Shown piece after piece: positions 9,006 through 18,527 of a DNA stretch of 64,000 nucleotides. Both the position numbers and the translations under genes were made by a program. The first letter of the stretch is position 1. Each line of letters starts with the position of its first letter. Location of the stretch: the NCBI RefSeq assembly GCF_003173775.1, contig NZ_CP029552.1:1220001-1284000 (forward strand), read 5' to 3'. Under the pieces are notes generated by a model, which was given only the letters and a program-made list of their open reading frames with translations, was not told the DNA's origin and made no database searches. The stretch comes from Methylobacterium sp. 17Sr1-1 (GTDB taxonomy: Bacteria > Pseudomonadota > Alphaproteobacteria > Rhizobiales > Beijerinckiaceae).

Positions 9006-9046
9006 GACCCCACTATCTGGCCGCGCAAATCGATCCGTCCCACCCG

Positions 9047-9175
9047 CGACCTCATCCTGAGGTGCCGCAGCGAAGCGGAGGCCTCGAAGGAGGGTTCCAG
9101 ACGTCGCTGCGTGTGCTGGAGGCCTCCTTCGAGGCCAGCCGATCGAAGATCGGCCGGCACCTCAGGATGAGGTCG
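9047..9175. repeat. Long intergenic inverted repeat
   Basis: A perfect 21-bp inverted repeat at 9047-9067 and 9155-9175 (core CCTCATCCTGAGGTGCC) encloses a second nested inverted repeat, GGCCTCGAAGGAGG (9080-9093) with CCTCCTTCGAGGCC (9123-9136). The whole could fold into one hairpin in the gap between the DUF2218 and aminopeptidase genes. It looks like a dispersed palindromic element rather than a terminator, having no T run. Confidence 0.75.
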
Positions 9176-9230
9176 TGGATGGGAGGTGGTGCGACAGATC
9201 GCGTCCGTTCCAACCGAAAGTACTCCCACC

Positions 9231-10475
9231 ATGACGAATACCCCCGACTTCGACGCCCGCCTCGACCGGCTCGCCGAGGTCGCCGTGAGGGTCGGGCTCG
9301 GGCTCCGGCCCGGGCAGGAACTGGTGATGACGGCGCCCCTCGACGCGCTGCCGCTCGCCCGCCGCATCACGGCCCAGGCCTACAAGGCCGGCGCCTCGGT
9401 GGTGACGACCCTGCTCGCCGACGACCAGGCGACGCTGGCGCGCTTCGAGCACGGCCACGACGACGCCTTCGACAAGGCGGCCGGCTGGCTCTACGAGGGC
9501 ATGGCGAACGCCTATCGCAGCGGCGCGGCGCGGCTCGCCATCGCGGGCGACGATCCCTCGCTGCTCGCCGGCCAGGACACGGACAAGGTGGCGCGGGCCA
9601 ACCGTGCCCGGTCCAAGGCCTATATGCCGGCGCTCGAACAGATCGCCAATTTCGCCACCAACTGGACCATCGTCTCGGCGGCGACGCCGGCCTGGGCCCG
9701 CACGGTGTTTCCGGAACTGCCCGAGGACGAGGCGGTCGCCCGGCTGTGGGACGCGATCTTCTCCGCCTCGCGGGTCGACGGGCCGGACCCGGTCGGCGCC
9801 TGGGAGGCGCATAACCGGGCGCTCAGCGACCGCACCCACTCCCTCAACGCGCGCCGCTATGCCGCCCTGCACTTCCGCGGCCCCGGCACCGACCTGACCG
9901 TGGGCCTCGCCGACGACCACGAATGGTGCGGCGGCGCCACCACGGCGAAGAGCGGCATCACCTGCAACGCCAACATCCCGACCGAGGAGGTCTTCACCAC
10001 CCCGCACAAGATGCGGGTGCAAGGCCATGTCAGCGCGACGAAGCCCCTCTCCTACCAGGGCACCCTGATCGACGGGATCGCCGTGCGCTTCGAGGAGGGC
10101 CGCATCGTGGAATCGCGCGCCCGCACCGGGGCCGACGTGCTGGCCAAGGTGATCGACACCGACGAGGGCGCGCGCCGCCTCGGCGAGGTCGCGCTGGTGC
10201 CGGCCTCCTCGCCGATCTCGGCCTCGGGGCTCCTGTTCTGCAACACCCTCTACGACGAGAACGCGGCGAGCCACATCGCGCTCGGCCAGGCCTACAGCAA
10301 GTGCTTCCTCAACGGCGGAGCCGGCTTGAGCGAGCAGGACCTGGCCGCCCGCGGGGCCAACCGCAGCCTGATCCACATCGACTGGATGATCGGCTCGGCC
10401 GAGGTCGACGTCGACGGGGTGACGCCCGAAGGCCGGTCCGAGCCGCTGATGCGGCGGGGCGAGTGGGTCGACTGA
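9231..10475 (+). CDS. M29-family aminopeptidase
   Basis: A 414-residue metallopeptidase of the M29 (aminopeptidase T/AmpS) family. The N-terminal domain has RVGLGLRPGQELVMTAPLDA. The C-terminal metal site is visible as Glu in NIPTEEVFTTP, Glu in RRLGEVALVP, His in ASHIALGQAY and His/Asp in IHIDWMIGS. These enzymes are cytosolic and remove N-terminal residues using two divalent metals. ATG 9231 is chosen because the preceding in-frame ATG at 9186 lies close to the repeat and adds residues atypical of the family. Confidence 0.92.
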   Translation: MTNTPDFDARLDRLAEVAVRVGLGLRPGQELVMTAPLDALPLARRITAQAYKAGASVVTTLLADDQATLARFEHGHDDAFDKAAGWLYEGMANAYRSGAARLAIAGDDPSLLAGQDTDKVARANRARSKAYMPALEQIANFATNWTIVSAATPAWARTVFPELPEDEAVARLWDAIFSASRVDGPDPVGAWEAHNRALSDRTHSLNARRYAALHFRGPGTDLTVGLADDHEWCGGATTAKSGITCNANIPTEEVFTTPHKMRVQGHVSATKPLSYQGTLIDGIAVRFEEGRIVESRARTGADVLAKVIDTDEGARRLGEVALVPASSPISASGLLFCNTLYDENAASHIALGQAYSKCFLNGGAGLSEQDLAARGANRSLIHIDWMIGSAEVDVDGVTPEGRSEPLMRRGEWVD

Positions 10476-10482
10476 CCCTCCT

Positions 10483-10506
10483 GGCCGGAGCCGTCGCGCT
10501 CCGGCC
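10483..10506. terminator. Hairpin between convergent genes
   Basis: GGCCGGAGC (10483-10491) pairs with GCTCCGGCC (10498-10506) around a 6-nt loop. It lies between the stop of the aminopeptidase (10475) and the stop of the minus-strand regulator (10517). The T tract is weak, so terminator function is likely but not certain. Confidence 0.55.
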
Positions 10507-10516
10507 TTCGCGCGGA

Positions 10517-11560
10517 TCAGAACCGGGCGACCGCGAGGGTGCCGTCGTCCAGCGAGAGGAAGCGGATGCCGGCGCCGCGCAGGGCCGCGACCGCCTTGTG
10601 GCGCGACCGGTCCGCCTGAGCCTCGGCATCCTCCTCGAGACGCCGGACGGTGGAGAGGGACAGGCCGCTCGCTTCCGCGAGCGCCGACATCGACCAGTCG
10701 AGCAGGCCGCGCGCGGCGCGCAGGTGACGGCCCCGCACCATCTGCTCGAGCCCCTGCCGCACGCCGTCCGACACCGCCTGGCCGGAAGACTGGCCGGCGG
10801 GGCCCGTGACGCCGGCCCACTCGACGATCTCGCCCGCGAGATTGCGGACCGGGACGATCACGCTCCGGAACGGCTCCCGGATGCCCCCGGCCATCCGGAA
10901 CTGCGTCGTGCCCTGGTGCACCAGCCCATGCGCCAAGGCGTGCAGGCGGATCTCCCGCGTCGTCTCGCGCTGCTCCTTCACGATGGCCGCGAGGTTGTCG
11001 GCGGCCAGCTCCTCGTCGTCGGGCGCCAGCAGCGCGCTGAAGCTCGGATAAGCCTGCGTCTCCCAGCCGATGCGGTGGGAGAAGACGAGTGTCCGTGACT
11101 GCTCGACGAGTGCGAGGTACTGGCGCTGCCGAGCCGTCTGCGTCAGTCGCAGGCTCTCGCGATCCGTGACGTCAAGGAACGTCCCCATCGCCGAACGGGG
11201 GCGCCCGTCCGGCGCGTAGCGGACCTCGCTGTTGGCGGACAGGATCCGCATCGTGCCGTCCGGCCGGATGACCCGGACGACGCGTTCGCGGCGCAGATCG
11301 CCCTGCAATACCTGCGCGGCGGTCTCGATCATGTCCCTGTCCTCGGGATGCAGCATCCCGCGCAGCAGGTCGTAGCCCGGCGAGGACAGGTGCGGCTGCA
11401 ATCCGAGCAGGTGGAACAGCCCGGGCGACCAGACTTGGGTGTTCGTCGCGAACACCCAGCACCAGGAGCCGGTCAGGCCTCGCGCGTCGAGGAGGCGCAG
11501 GAAATCGCTGGATGTGAAGGTGAGATCGCTGGCGTTCATGGGGGCCGGTGACCGGGACAT
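10517..11560 (-). CDS. PAS-domain regulator with C-terminal XRE-like HTH
   Basis: About 347 residues. The N-terminal half is a PAS/PAC fold (WSPGLFHLLGLQP, LHPEDRDMIETA, RVIRPDGTMRILSANSEVRY, GTFLDVTDRE). A second, weaker sensor-like region spans roughly residues 150-250. The C-terminal 70 residues carry a helix-turn-helix (LRAARGLLDWSMSALAEASGLSLSTVRRLE), of the short XRE type common in alphaproteobacteria. The order sensor then HTH fits a one-component transcription factor. The start is uncertain: GTG/ATG options exist at 11611, 11560 and 11539, and none has a strong Shine-Dalgarno sequence. Confidence 0.75.
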   Translation of the reverse strand: MSRSPAPMNASDLTFTSSDFLRLLDARGLTGSWCWVFATNTQVWSPGLFHLLGLQPHLSSPGYDLLRGMLHPEDRDMIETAAQVLQGDLRRERVVRVIRPDGTMRILSANSEVRYAPDGRPRSAMGTFLDVTDRESLRLTQTARQRQYLALVEQSRTLVFSHRIGWETQAYPSFSALLAPDDEELAADNLAAIVKEQRETTREIRLHALAHGLVHQGTTQFRMAGGIREPFRSVIVPVRNLAGEIVEWAGVTGPAGQSSGQAVSDGVRQGLEQMVRGRHLRAARGLLDWSMSALAEASGLSLSTVRRLEEDAEAQADRSRHKAVAALRGAGIRFLSLDDGTLAVARF

Positions 11561-12039
11561 CGAAATCAGTCTTGATCGCGCGCATCTGCACGCGTCCCCA
11601 GGGCGCGTCAATCTCGCGAACTGTTCCCGCCGCCGGATAAGGTATCGATTCGGTACTTAGGACTATATTCAGTCATTCGTCGTAAATTGCGCCCCACCGG
11701 CGGCCTGCAAATCTGCGTCTGCTTCTCGGTCGACCACGACGCGCGAGACGCCCCGCCAGCATTGATGCGGCGGACCTTCGTGGCGGACCTGCGTGGCGGA
11801 CCTGGAGCGATCAGGGTGATCCGGCGGGCGAGCGGGTTGCGTGCCGCGGGACGGACGATTGGGCATCCGGCGCTCACGGCCTCGCGCTCCTGGCGCCAGC
11901 CGTGCAGCGCTGGCGTAGAACTCGGAGGGGACGGGCAGGCGCTGCGGCCTGGCAGGCCCGCTCCCAACGAGCTTCGTCCAGGCCCGCGGATCGCGTATGC
12001 GACCAAAGCTGCGCCAAGGGGAAACGACGAACCCGGCGT
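11561..12039. other. Intergenic stretch without a supported gene
   Basis: Open frames occur on both strands (for example 11687-12085 plus, 11608-12006 minus) but their translations are Arg/Pro-rich, out of frame with each other and resemble no family I recognise. A short AT-richer stretch at about 11635-11695 may hold the promoter of the minus-strand PAS regulator. A 10-bp direct repeat (TGGCGGACCT) occurs near 11779-11801. Nothing else seen. Confidence 0.5.
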
Positions 12040-13077
12040 CTATCCGACGAAGATGAGCTTCTTGCCGCGGTTCTCGCCGCGGTAGAGCGCGGCGATCGCA
12101 CCGGGGGCGGCTTCGATACCCTCGGAGACGTCCTCGTCGAGGACGATACGGCCCTCCGCGTGCCAGCCCGCCAGCGCGGCCACCGCCTCCTCGAACCGGG
12201 CCTTGTGGTCGAGCACCACGAAGCCGCTCCAGACCAGGCGCCGGGTCAGGATCTCGCGCTCGACCCGGGGACCGGTCGGCGTCTCGGTCCAGCTCGCGAC
12301 CGAGGCGGTGCCGCACTGGACGATCCGCCCGCCGACCGCCATCCGGCGCAAGGCCGCGTCGAGGATCGGCCCGCCGACATTGTCGAAATACACGTTCACC
12401 CCATCCGGCGCCTCGCGCGCCAGCGCGGTGGCCCAGTCCTCGCTGCGGTAGTTGTAGGCGGCCGCATACCCGAACGCCTCGCGGCAGCGGGCGACCTTGG
12501 CATCGTCGCCGGTGAGCCCGATCGGGCGGCAGCCGAGATTGCGGGCGATCTGGCCGACGAGCGAGCCGACGGCACCGGCAGCCGTCGAGACCAGCACCGT
12601 CTCGCCCGGCTGCGGCCGGCCGAGCGCGATCAGCCCGAGATAGGCGGTGAGCCCGTTCAGGCCGAGCAGGCCCGCATGGGCCGAGAGCGGCACCGCCTCG
12701 GCGCAGCGCCGGAAGATCGCCGAGACCGGCACGGCAGCGTAATCCTGCCAGCCGAACCAGCCGTACAGGAACTCGCCCTCGGCGACGTCGGGGCTGTTGG
12801 AGCGCACCACCACACCGACCGCCAGCGCCCGCATCGGCCCGCCGAGGGGCACGGGCTGCGAGTAGTTGGCCTCGGCGCTGGCCCAGCCGCGCTGCGCCGG
12901 ATCGACCGAGAGGTAGAGGTTGCGCACCAGGATCTCGCCCGGGCCCGGCTCGGGCACCGGGACGACGTCGAGGCTGAAATCCCCGGCTTGCGGGATCCCG
13001 GCCGGCCGGCGGGCGAGCAGCACCCGGCGGTTGCGCTCGGGCAGGGTGTGGGCGGGAATGTCGGTCGGACCGGTCAC
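12040..13077 (-). CDS. NADP-dependent oxidoreductase (medium-chain, CurA/leukotriene B4 dehydrogenase type)
   Basis: A 345-residue zinc-independent medium-chain dehydrogenase/reductase. It has the N-terminal RRVLLARRPAGIPQAGDF and VRNLYLSVDPAQRGW motif of the CurA/PTGR branch. The Rossmann nucleotide-binding motif is STAAGAVGSLVGQIARNLG, with NVYFDNVGG further on. Members reduce the C=C double bond of enones or 2-alkenals with NADPH. It lacks zinc-binding cysteines, as usual for the branch. Upstream is an unlinked DUF1223 gene, so it is probably a single-gene unit. Confidence 0.9.
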   Translation of the reverse strand: MTGPTDIPAHTLPERNRRVLLARRPAGIPQAGDFSLDVVPVPEPGPGEILVRNLYLSVDPAQRGWASAEANYSQPVPLGGPMRALAVGVVVRSNSPDVAEGEFLYGWFGWQDYAAVPVSAIFRRCAEAVPLSAHAGLLGLNGLTAYLGLIALGRPQPGETVLVSTAAGAVGSLVGQIARNLGCRPIGLTGDDAKVARCREAFGYAAAYNYRSEDWATALAREAPDGVNVYFDNVGGPILDAALRRMAVGGRIVQCGTASVASWTETPTGPRVEREILTRRLVWSGFVVLDHKARFEEAVAALAGWHAEGRIVLDEDVSEGIEAAPGAIAALYRGENRGKKLIFVG

Positions 13078-13185
13078 GGGCGTCTCCTCCTGTCGACGCG
13101 TTCTCTCGGCGCCGCACTCGTCCCCTTCACGACCTCACGATGAGGCGATGGACGGACCCTGGGTCTGTCATTGTCGAACAGGCTC

Positions 13186-13932
13186 TCACAAGCCCGGCCC
13201 CTTGGCAGCCCCCAGGATCCGCCCCGGCCCGTTATTCTCGGCCTGGAGCACCACGACGTAGGAATCGGCATCGGCCACCGCCACGGCGGTGCGGGGCACC
13301 TCGTAATGGGCCGGCGTCCCGCGCCACGAGCCGACATGGTGCATGCCCCGCACCACGTTGCGGTAGGTGACGGTGCGCCCCCTATTCTCGCCGCGCCCGA
13401 TCGCGACCTCGCGGGCGCGGGCGACCGGCAGCAGCCACACTTCCGCGCTGCGGCCGGGCTCCCGAGCCGGACCGACATCGATCACGATGCGGTCGGGGGC
13501 GGCCTCGCTGTGAACCGGCACCGGCAGGCTCGCACTGGTGCCGGGATCGCGGATGCTGCGCTCCAACGCCGCCCGGTCGGAGCCGACCACCGTGGCGGCG
13601 CCGTTCACCACCGCCTGCGGGGTGAAGACCTGCCGGTCGCCGCGCATCCCCGCATAAGCGCGCTGGCGCGCGGTGAACGAGGTGCTGGCGAGCGTGTCCT
13701 TCCAGCCGAGATAGTCCCAGTAGGTCACCGGCAGGGTGAGGGCGATCACGCCGGGATCGCGCGCCAGCTCGCTCACCAGCCGGTCCGCCGGCGGGCAGGC
13801 CGAGCAGCCCTGGCTCGTGAACAGCTCGACCACCGCCCGCGGGACCGCGTCCTCGGCGCGCGCCGGACCGAGGAGGCCGAGGCAGGCCGGGATCAGGCCG
13901 GCGAGCAGGCGGTGGAGGGGGGCACGCATCAT
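13186..13932 (-). CDS. DUF1223 domain-containing exported thioredoxin-like protein
   Basis: 248 residues. A hydrophobic signal peptide (about residues 1-27, ending near ARAEDA) is followed by VELFTSQGCSACPPADRLVSEL. This thioredoxin-like CxxC (CSAC) segment is characteristic of DUF1223 proteins. The export signal and redox-type motif point to a periplasmic role. No function is established for the family. The nearest genes on the same strand are separated by gaps, so no operon is evident. Confidence 0.85.
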   Translation of the reverse strand: MMRAPLHRLLAGLIPACLGLLGPARAEDAVPRAVVELFTSQGCSACPPADRLVSELARDPGVIALTLPVTYWDYLGWKDTLASTSFTARQRAYAGMRGDRQVFTPQAVVNGAATVVGSDRAALERSIRDPGTSASLPVPVHSEAAPDRIVIDVGPAREPGRSAEVWLLPVARAREVAIGRGENRGRTVTYRNVVRGMHHVGSWRGTPAHYEVPRTAVAVADADSYVVVLQAENNGPGRILGAAKGPGL

Positions 13933-13973
13933 GCGTCAATCAACACCCGGGCGGCGGGCGGAGAGAAGTCACG

Positions 13974-15032
13974 TTAGCTTGAGGCTTGAGACTGAGTGAC
14001 GGGAGAGGCCGGCCCCGGAGCGCTCGCCCGGGGCAGCATCGCCGGGCGCCAGCGCCGATGCATCCACAGCCATTGCTCGGGGTACTCGCGCACCCAGGCG
14101 GCGATCACGTCGGTCATCGCCTGCATGGCGCCCTGCACGTCGACCGCGCCGCTCGCGTCCCGCGGCAGGGTCAGCGCCGGGGTCAGCTCCAGGCGGAACC
14201 GGTCGCCCGGCATCCGGATCACCCGCACCCCGTGGACCGGGCAGTCGTAGTGCCGGGCGAGCTTGGCCAGGAGCGGGTTCACCAGGGCCGGGTGCCCGAG
14301 GAAATCCACCACCACGCCGCGGGTGAAGTGCTGGTCGACCAGCATGCCGAGATGGCCGCCGCGCTCGATCACGCCTTGCATCTTGAAGGCGGCGCCGGGC
14401 CCGGCCGCCGTCAGGCCGCCCATCGTGGCGCGGCGCACCTCCTGCACCAGCTGCGCCGCCGCCGGGCTGTTCGGCGGGCGAAAGACCGCGCTCGCCTCCA
14501 GGCCGAAGCGGGCGGCGCAGATCGCCGGCAGCTCCCAGTTGCCCAGATGGGCCGAGAAGATCAGCCCCGGCTTGCCGTCGTCGCGCAAGCTGAAGAAGTG
14601 CTCGATGCCCTCGACCTCGATCCGCCCCGGCTCTGCTGCGTCCGGGTCGTAGTCGAAGATCTCGGCGAGGTGGGCGTACTCGGCCCCGGTGCGGCCGAGA
14701 TTGTCCCAGGAGCCCAGCGCGATCGCGGCGATCGCGGCCTCGGTCTTCCCCGGGAAGGACTGGCGCAGGTTCTTGAGCGCGGTGCGGTGCGAGGGCAGCC
14801 GCGGCCCGATCGCCCGGGCGATCGCCGCCCCGGCGGCCGCGGCGCGGGCGGGGCCGAGCCGGCGGGCGAGCGCGAAGAGGGCGCGGATCACGAAGACCAT
14901 CGGCAGGCCGGCGAGGCGGGACAGGGCGCGGTAGAGCCTCAGCTTCAGGCGCAGCACGATGATCTCACGAAGCAATCCGGTCAGGACAACGGGCAAACGG
15001 GCGGGATCGCGCAGGATTGTCACGCCCTGCAC
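13974..15032 (-). CDS. lpxXL: Lipid A acyltransferase of the very-long-chain type (LpxXL-like)
   Basis: A 352-residue lysophospholipid/lipid A acyltransferase of the LpxL/HtrB family. It has an N-terminal membrane segment (PMVFVIRALFALARRLG), the catalytic HX4E motif in SAHLGNWELPAI, and PEQWLWMHRRWRP at the C-terminus. In alphaproteobacteria LpxXL transfers a 27-hydroxyoctacosanoate-type chain from AcpXL to lipid A. The assignment as LpxXL rather than a generic late acyltransferase comes from its place as last gene of the acpXL-fab-adh locus, as in rhizobia. It acts at the inner face of the inner membrane. The start at 15032 gives a short cytosolic leader before the hydrophobic segment. Confidence 0.88.
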   Translation of the reverse strand: MQGVTILRDPARLPVVLTGLLREIIVLRLKLRLYRALSRLAGLPMVFVIRALFALARRLGPARAAAAGAAIARAIGPRLPSHRTALKNLRQSFPGKTEAAIAAIALGSWDNLGRTGAEYAHLAEIFDYDPDAAEPGRIEVEGIEHFFSLRDDGKPGLIFSAHLGNWELPAICAARFGLEASAVFRPPNSPAAAQLVQEVRRATMGGLTAAGPGAAFKMQGVIERGGHLGMLVDQHFTRGVVVDFLGHPALVNPLLAKLARHYDCPVHGVRVIRMPGDRFRLELTPALTLPRDASGAVDVQGAMQAMTDVIAAWVREYPEQWLWMHRRWRPAMLPRASAPGPASPVTQSQASS

Positions 15033-15111
15033 GTCGCCTCTTCTCCCGCCCGACCGGTTTGCGCAAGGGTGTGCGGGTGGTCCCCGCGCACTTCCTGCGC
15101 GACCGTGGCCT

Positions 15112-16134
15112 TCAGAGCGTGACGAGGATCTTGCCGAACACCTTGCGCGACTCGAGCCGCTCCAGCCCTTGCGCGAAGTCGGCGAGGGGCAGCACGGTAT
15201 CGATCACCGGATTCATCCCGTCCGCCATCTTGGCGAGCGCGTCGCGGATGTTGGCGATGCGGCAGCCGAAGGAGCCGGTGATGCGGTATTGCTGCTGGAA
15301 CAGCTGCATCAGGTTCATGGTGGTGGAGACGCCCGACGTCGACCCGCAGGTGACGAGCCGCCCGCCGCGCTTCAGGCAGAGCAGCGAGCCGTTCCAGGTC
15401 TCCGGCCCGACATGCTCGAACACCACGTCGACGCCCTTGCGCCTGGTCGCCTTGCGCACCTCGCCCTCGAAGCGCTCGGTGCGGTAGTTGATGACGTGGT
15501 CGGCGCCGAGCGCCCGCGCTTTCTCGCCCTTGGCGTCGTCGCCGACGGTGGTGAACACCGTGCAGCCGATCGCCTTCGCCATCTTGATCGCCGTCGTGCC
15601 GATCCCCGATCCGCCGGCATGGACCAGGATCGTCTCGCCGGGCTCCAACCTGGCATTGTCGAACAGCATGTGCTGCACCGTGCCGAAGGCGATCGGCGCG
15701 CAGGCGGCATCGGTGAAGCTCACGGTGTCCGGCACCCGCACGACGAGGCGGGCCGGCAGGTTGACGAGTTCGCGGGCGAAGCCGTCGACGTGGAAGCCGA
15801 GCACGCCGCCGACATCCTCGCAGAGGTTGTCGCGGCCCTCGCGGCAGGCGCGGCATTGCCCGCAGGTGAGCGCGCCGTAGGGCGCGACCTTGTCGCCGAC
15901 CTCGAGCCCCTCGACCCCCTCGCCGAGCGCCGCGACCTCGCCGGCGGCCTCGGCGCCCACGGTGAGCGGCAGCTTGCGCTTGGCGAAGGCCATGCCGCGG
16001 AAGCCCCACACGTCGATGAAGTTGAGGCCGACGGCGCGGACCCGGATCTGCACCTCGCCGGGGCCGGGAGCATCCGGGTCGGAGACCTCGGTCAGGCGCA
16101 GGTCGCGGTCGCCGAAGAGCTGGAGGGCTTTCAT
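15112..16134 (-). CDS. Zinc-binding dehydrogenase of the VLCFA-lipid A locus
   Basis: A 340-residue medium-chain dehydrogenase. The structural zinc site is CGQCRACREGRDNLC, the NAD(P)-binding region is ILVHAGGSGIGTTAIKMAKA and VVFEHVGPETW follows. The catalytic-zinc region is atypical for alcohol dehydrogenase (FIDVWGFRGMAF). The gene equals the adh-type gene found between fabF and lpxXL in rhizobial lipid A loci. An enoyl-ACP reductase-like role in chain elongation has been suggested for that position; here it is inference. It is 79 nt upstream of lpxXL on the same strand. Confidence 0.87.
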   Translation of the reverse strand: MKALQLFGDRDLRLTEVSDPDAPGPGEVQIRVRAVGLNFIDVWGFRGMAFAKRKLPLTVGAEAAGEVAALGEGVEGLEVGDKVAPYGALTCGQCRACREGRDNLCEDVGGVLGFHVDGFARELVNLPARLVVRVPDTVSFTDAACAPIAFGTVQHMLFDNARLEPGETILVHAGGSGIGTTAIKMAKAIGCTVFTTVGDDAKGEKARALGADHVINYRTERFEGEVRKATRRKGVDVVFEHVGPETWNGSLLCLKRGGRLVTCGSTSGVSTTMNLMQLFQQQYRITGSFGCRIANIRDALAKMADGMNPVIDTVLPLADFAQGLERLESRKVFGKILVTL

Positions 16135-16162
16135 CAGGGTCCTATCGTGTCTCGAACGCGCC

Positions 16163-16465
16163 TCACTCCGGCGTCAGATACCGCCGCCGCGCCCACCCCA
16201 CGATCGGCCCGAGCTTCACCCGGCACCAGGTCAGGCCGCTCGGGGTGTCGTTGGTGCAACCGAAGCCGCGCAGGCGGCCCCGGGGCGGGGCCTGGCCGAT
16301 GGCCGGGGAATCGGCGTCGGGGGCCTCGCGGATGCTGAGCGTGTCGCCGGGCGGCAGTCCCTCGACCCGAAAGAAGTCCAGCCGGCCGAAATCCTGCGCC
16401 TGGGCGCAGGCCGGACCAAGAAGGAAGGCCGCCACGGCGGCGGCGCGCGCGAGAGGGTGCCGCAT
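16163..16465 (-). CDS. Small exported SH3-like protein
   Basis: 100 residues. A signal peptide (residues 1-23, ending ACAQAQ) is followed by a bacterial SH3-type pattern: LSIREAPDADSPAIGQAP, then CTNDTPSGLTWCRV and GWARRRYLTP. Two cysteines may form a disulfide. The gene lies between the FabG-like and zinc dehydrogenase genes of the lipid A locus, on the same strand and 11 nt from the reductase stop, so it is probably in that operon. SH3-like domains of this type often bind cell-wall material; its role here is unknown. Confidence 0.75.
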   Translation of the reverse strand: MRHPLARAAAVAAFLLGPACAQAQDFGRLDFFRVEGLPPGDTLSIREAPDADSPAIGQAPPRGRLRGFGCTNDTPSGLTWCRVKLGPIVGWARRRYLTPE

Positions 16466-16476
16466 GGTCCGTTTCG

Positions 16477-17244
16477 TCAGCTGCGGTGGATGCCCATCAT
16501 CGCGGTGAGCCCGCCATCCACCGGCAGCACCGCACCGGTGATGTAGCCCGCCCCCGGGCTCAGCAGGAATGCGACGAGATCGGCCACCTCCGCCGGTGCG
16601 GCGAAGCGCCCGGCCGGAATCTGCTTCTCCATCCCGGCGCGATGGGCGGCATAGGGCGCCATCATGTCGGTGTCGATGAAGCCCGGTGCCACCACGTTGA
16701 CGGTGACGCCTCGGCGTGCCGACTCGATCGCGAGCGTCCGGCAATAGGCGATCAGCGCGCCCTTGCTCGCCGCGTAGGCCGCGTTGCCCGGATTGGCCTG
16801 CAAGGCCGCCACCGAGCCGATGGCGACGATGCGCCCGGCACGCGCCCGGGTCATCGGCCGCACCAGCGCCTTGGCGAGGCGGGTGAGCGACCAGAAATTG
16901 ACCTGCATCGCCGCCTCGGCGCGGTCCTGGTCGAGCACCGCCGCGAGGCTGTCGCAGGGCTGGCCGGCATTGTGGACGAAGCCGAAGATCGCCTCGCCCT
17001 CCATCACGCCGCAGAAATCCTCGAGGGCCGCCTTGTCCGACAGGTCGAGGGGGTGGGGCCGCATCCGCTGCGCGGGGTGGAGCGCGGTGAGCTCCAGCGC
17101 CAGCGCCTCAGCCGAGTCCTTCGAGCCGCGATAGGTGAAGTCGACGTCGTGGCCGGAGGCCGCCAGAGCCCGCACGATCTCGGCGCCGAGGCCCCGCCCG
17201 CCCCCGGTGACGAGGACGCGCCTGTTGTGGATCGGTGTGCTCAT
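16477..17244 (-). CDS. 3-oxoacyl-ACP reductase, SDR (FabG-type)
   Basis: A 255-residue short-chain dehydrogenase. The TGGGRGLG cofactor motif is near residue 13, followed by VHNAGQ, the catalytic Ser ([13 protein letters not shown]) and Tyr-x-x-x-Lys (YAASKGA). Its position between FabF1 and the dehydrogenase, with an ATGA overlap with the FabF1 stop at 17241-17244, makes it the ketoreductase of the very-long-chain elongation cycle. The start at 17244 is fixed by that overlap. Confidence 0.9.
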   Translation of the reverse strand: MSTPIHNRRVLVTGGGRGLGAEIVRALAASGHDVDFTYRGSKDSAEALALELTALHPAQRMRPHPLDLSDKAALEDFCGVMEGEAIFGFVHNAGQPCDSLAAVLDQDRAEAAMQVNFWSLTRLAKALVRPMTRARAGRIVAIGSVAALQANPGNAAYAASKGALIAYCRTLAIESARRGVTVNVVAPGFIDTDMMAPYAAHRAGMEKQIPAGRFAAPAEVADLVAFLLSPGAGYITGAVLPVDGGLTAMMGIHRS

Positions 17245-18527
17245 CGCGTGGAGCTTCCTGCGGGCTCCGCCCCAAACACCAGGCAGGTGTTCTGCCCGCC
17301 GAAGCCGAAGGAGTTCGACAGGACCGTCGTCACCGGCACGTCCCGCGCCGTCGTGACGACGTCGAGGGGGATGGCCGGATCGGGCACGGCGTAGTTCAGG
17401 GTCGGGGGCACCCGGCCGTGGGCGATGGTGAGGAGCGAGAACGCCGCCTCGACCGCGCCGGCGGCGGTCAGCGTGTGGCCGATCATCGACTTGTTCGACG
17501 AGATCGGCACCGAGCGCATGCGCTCGCCGAACACCGCGAGGCAGCCCATCGCCTCCATCTTGTCGTTCTCCGGCGTGCCGGTGCCGTGGGCGTTCACCGT
17601 GTCGATCCGGTCCGGGTGCAGGCCGGCATCGTCGAGGGCCGCGCGGATCGCCGCCACGACCGGCGCGCCGTCGGGGCTCGAGCGGGTGCGGTGGAAGCCG
17701 TCGCCCTTCTCGCCGCAGCCGAGGACATAGCCGAGGATGCGGGCGCCGCGGGCCCGCGCCCGGGCGGCGTCCTCCAGCACCAGGGCGGCGGCGCCCTCGC
17801 CCATCACGAAGCCGTCGCGGTTCTTGGCGAAGGGCTTCGAGGCCGCCTCCGGCGGGTCGTTCAGGGTCGAGAGGGCGGAGAGCAGCGAGAACCGGATCAG
17901 CGATTCCGGGTTCACCGAGCCGTCGGTGCCGATGCAGAGCGCCGCCTCGACCTCGCCGCGTCGGATCGCCTCGACGCCGAGCTGGATCGCGGTCGCGCCC
18001 GACGAGCAGGCGGTCGAGAGCGAGATCGGCGAACCCCTGGTGCCGAAGCGGTCGGCGATGCGGTCGGCGACGGTGCCGAAGATGAACAGGTCGTGCCAGT
18101 CGTCGAAGCGCCGGCTGCCCGCCGCCCGCAGCAGGTCGGCATAGGTGACGTCGCCGGTCGTCCCCGATGCCGCGGCGAGCGCCTGGCGCTGCGGCCACTC
18201 GATCTCGACCGGCGGCACCGCCATGAACAGCGCGCCCGGGAAGTCGCCAGACAGGCCTGCCTGCGCCACCGCCTCGTCGGCGGCCGCTTCGGCGAAACGC
18301 TGGGAGAGCATCGGCGCCACCATCGGATCGGCGGCGATGAAATCGACCGTGCCGGCGATGCGGGTGCGCAGGCCCTCCGTGGGGAAGCGGGTGATGGCGT
18401 GGATGCCCGAGCGCCCCGCGGTGAGGGCGGCCCAGTTGTCGGCAGTGCCCTGGCCGAGGGAGGTCACCACGCCGATGCCGGTGACCGCCACCAGTGGGCG
18501 GCCCATCGCGTCGCGGTCGCGGCTCAT
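17241..18527 (-). CDS. Beta-ketoacyl-ACP synthase (FabF1 of VLCFA locus)
   Basis: A 428-residue thiolase-fold condensing enzyme. All three catalytic residues are visible: Cys in [11 protein letters not shown], His in [11 protein letters not shown] and His in [15 protein letters not shown]. The C-terminal [10 protein letters not shown] motif is also present. It should catalyse the Claisen condensations that build the very long chain on AcpXL. It is overlapped by 4 nt with the neighbouring FabF2 gene, suggesting equimolar synthesis and possibly a heterodimer. Confidence 0.92.
   Translation of the reverse strand: MSRDRDAMGRPLVAVTGIGVVTSLGQGTADNWAALTAGRSGIHAITRFPTEGLRTRIAGTVDFIAADPMVAPMLSQRFAEAAADEAVAQAGLSGDFPGALFMAVPPVEIEWPQRQALAAASGTTGDVTYADLLRAAGSRRFDDWHDLFIFGTVADRIADRFGTRGSPISLSTACSSGATAIQLGVEAIRRGEVEAALCIGTDGSVNPESLIRFSLLSALSTLNDPPEAASKPFAKNRDGFVMGEGAAALVLEDAARARARGARILGYVLGCGEKGDGFHRTRSSPDGAPVVAAIRAALDDAGLHPDRIDTVNAHGTGTPENDKMEAMGCLAVFGERMRSVPISSNKSMIGHTLTAAGAVEAAFSLLTIAHGRVPPTLNYAVPDPAIPLDVVTTARDVPVTTVLSNSFGFGGQNTCLVFGAEPAGSSTR

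Noticed and set aside
11608..12085. Overlapping frames on both strands in the gap upstream of the PAS regulator
   Set aside because: Arg/Pro-rich translations typical of non-coding high-GC DNA, with no ribosome binding site or family resemblance.
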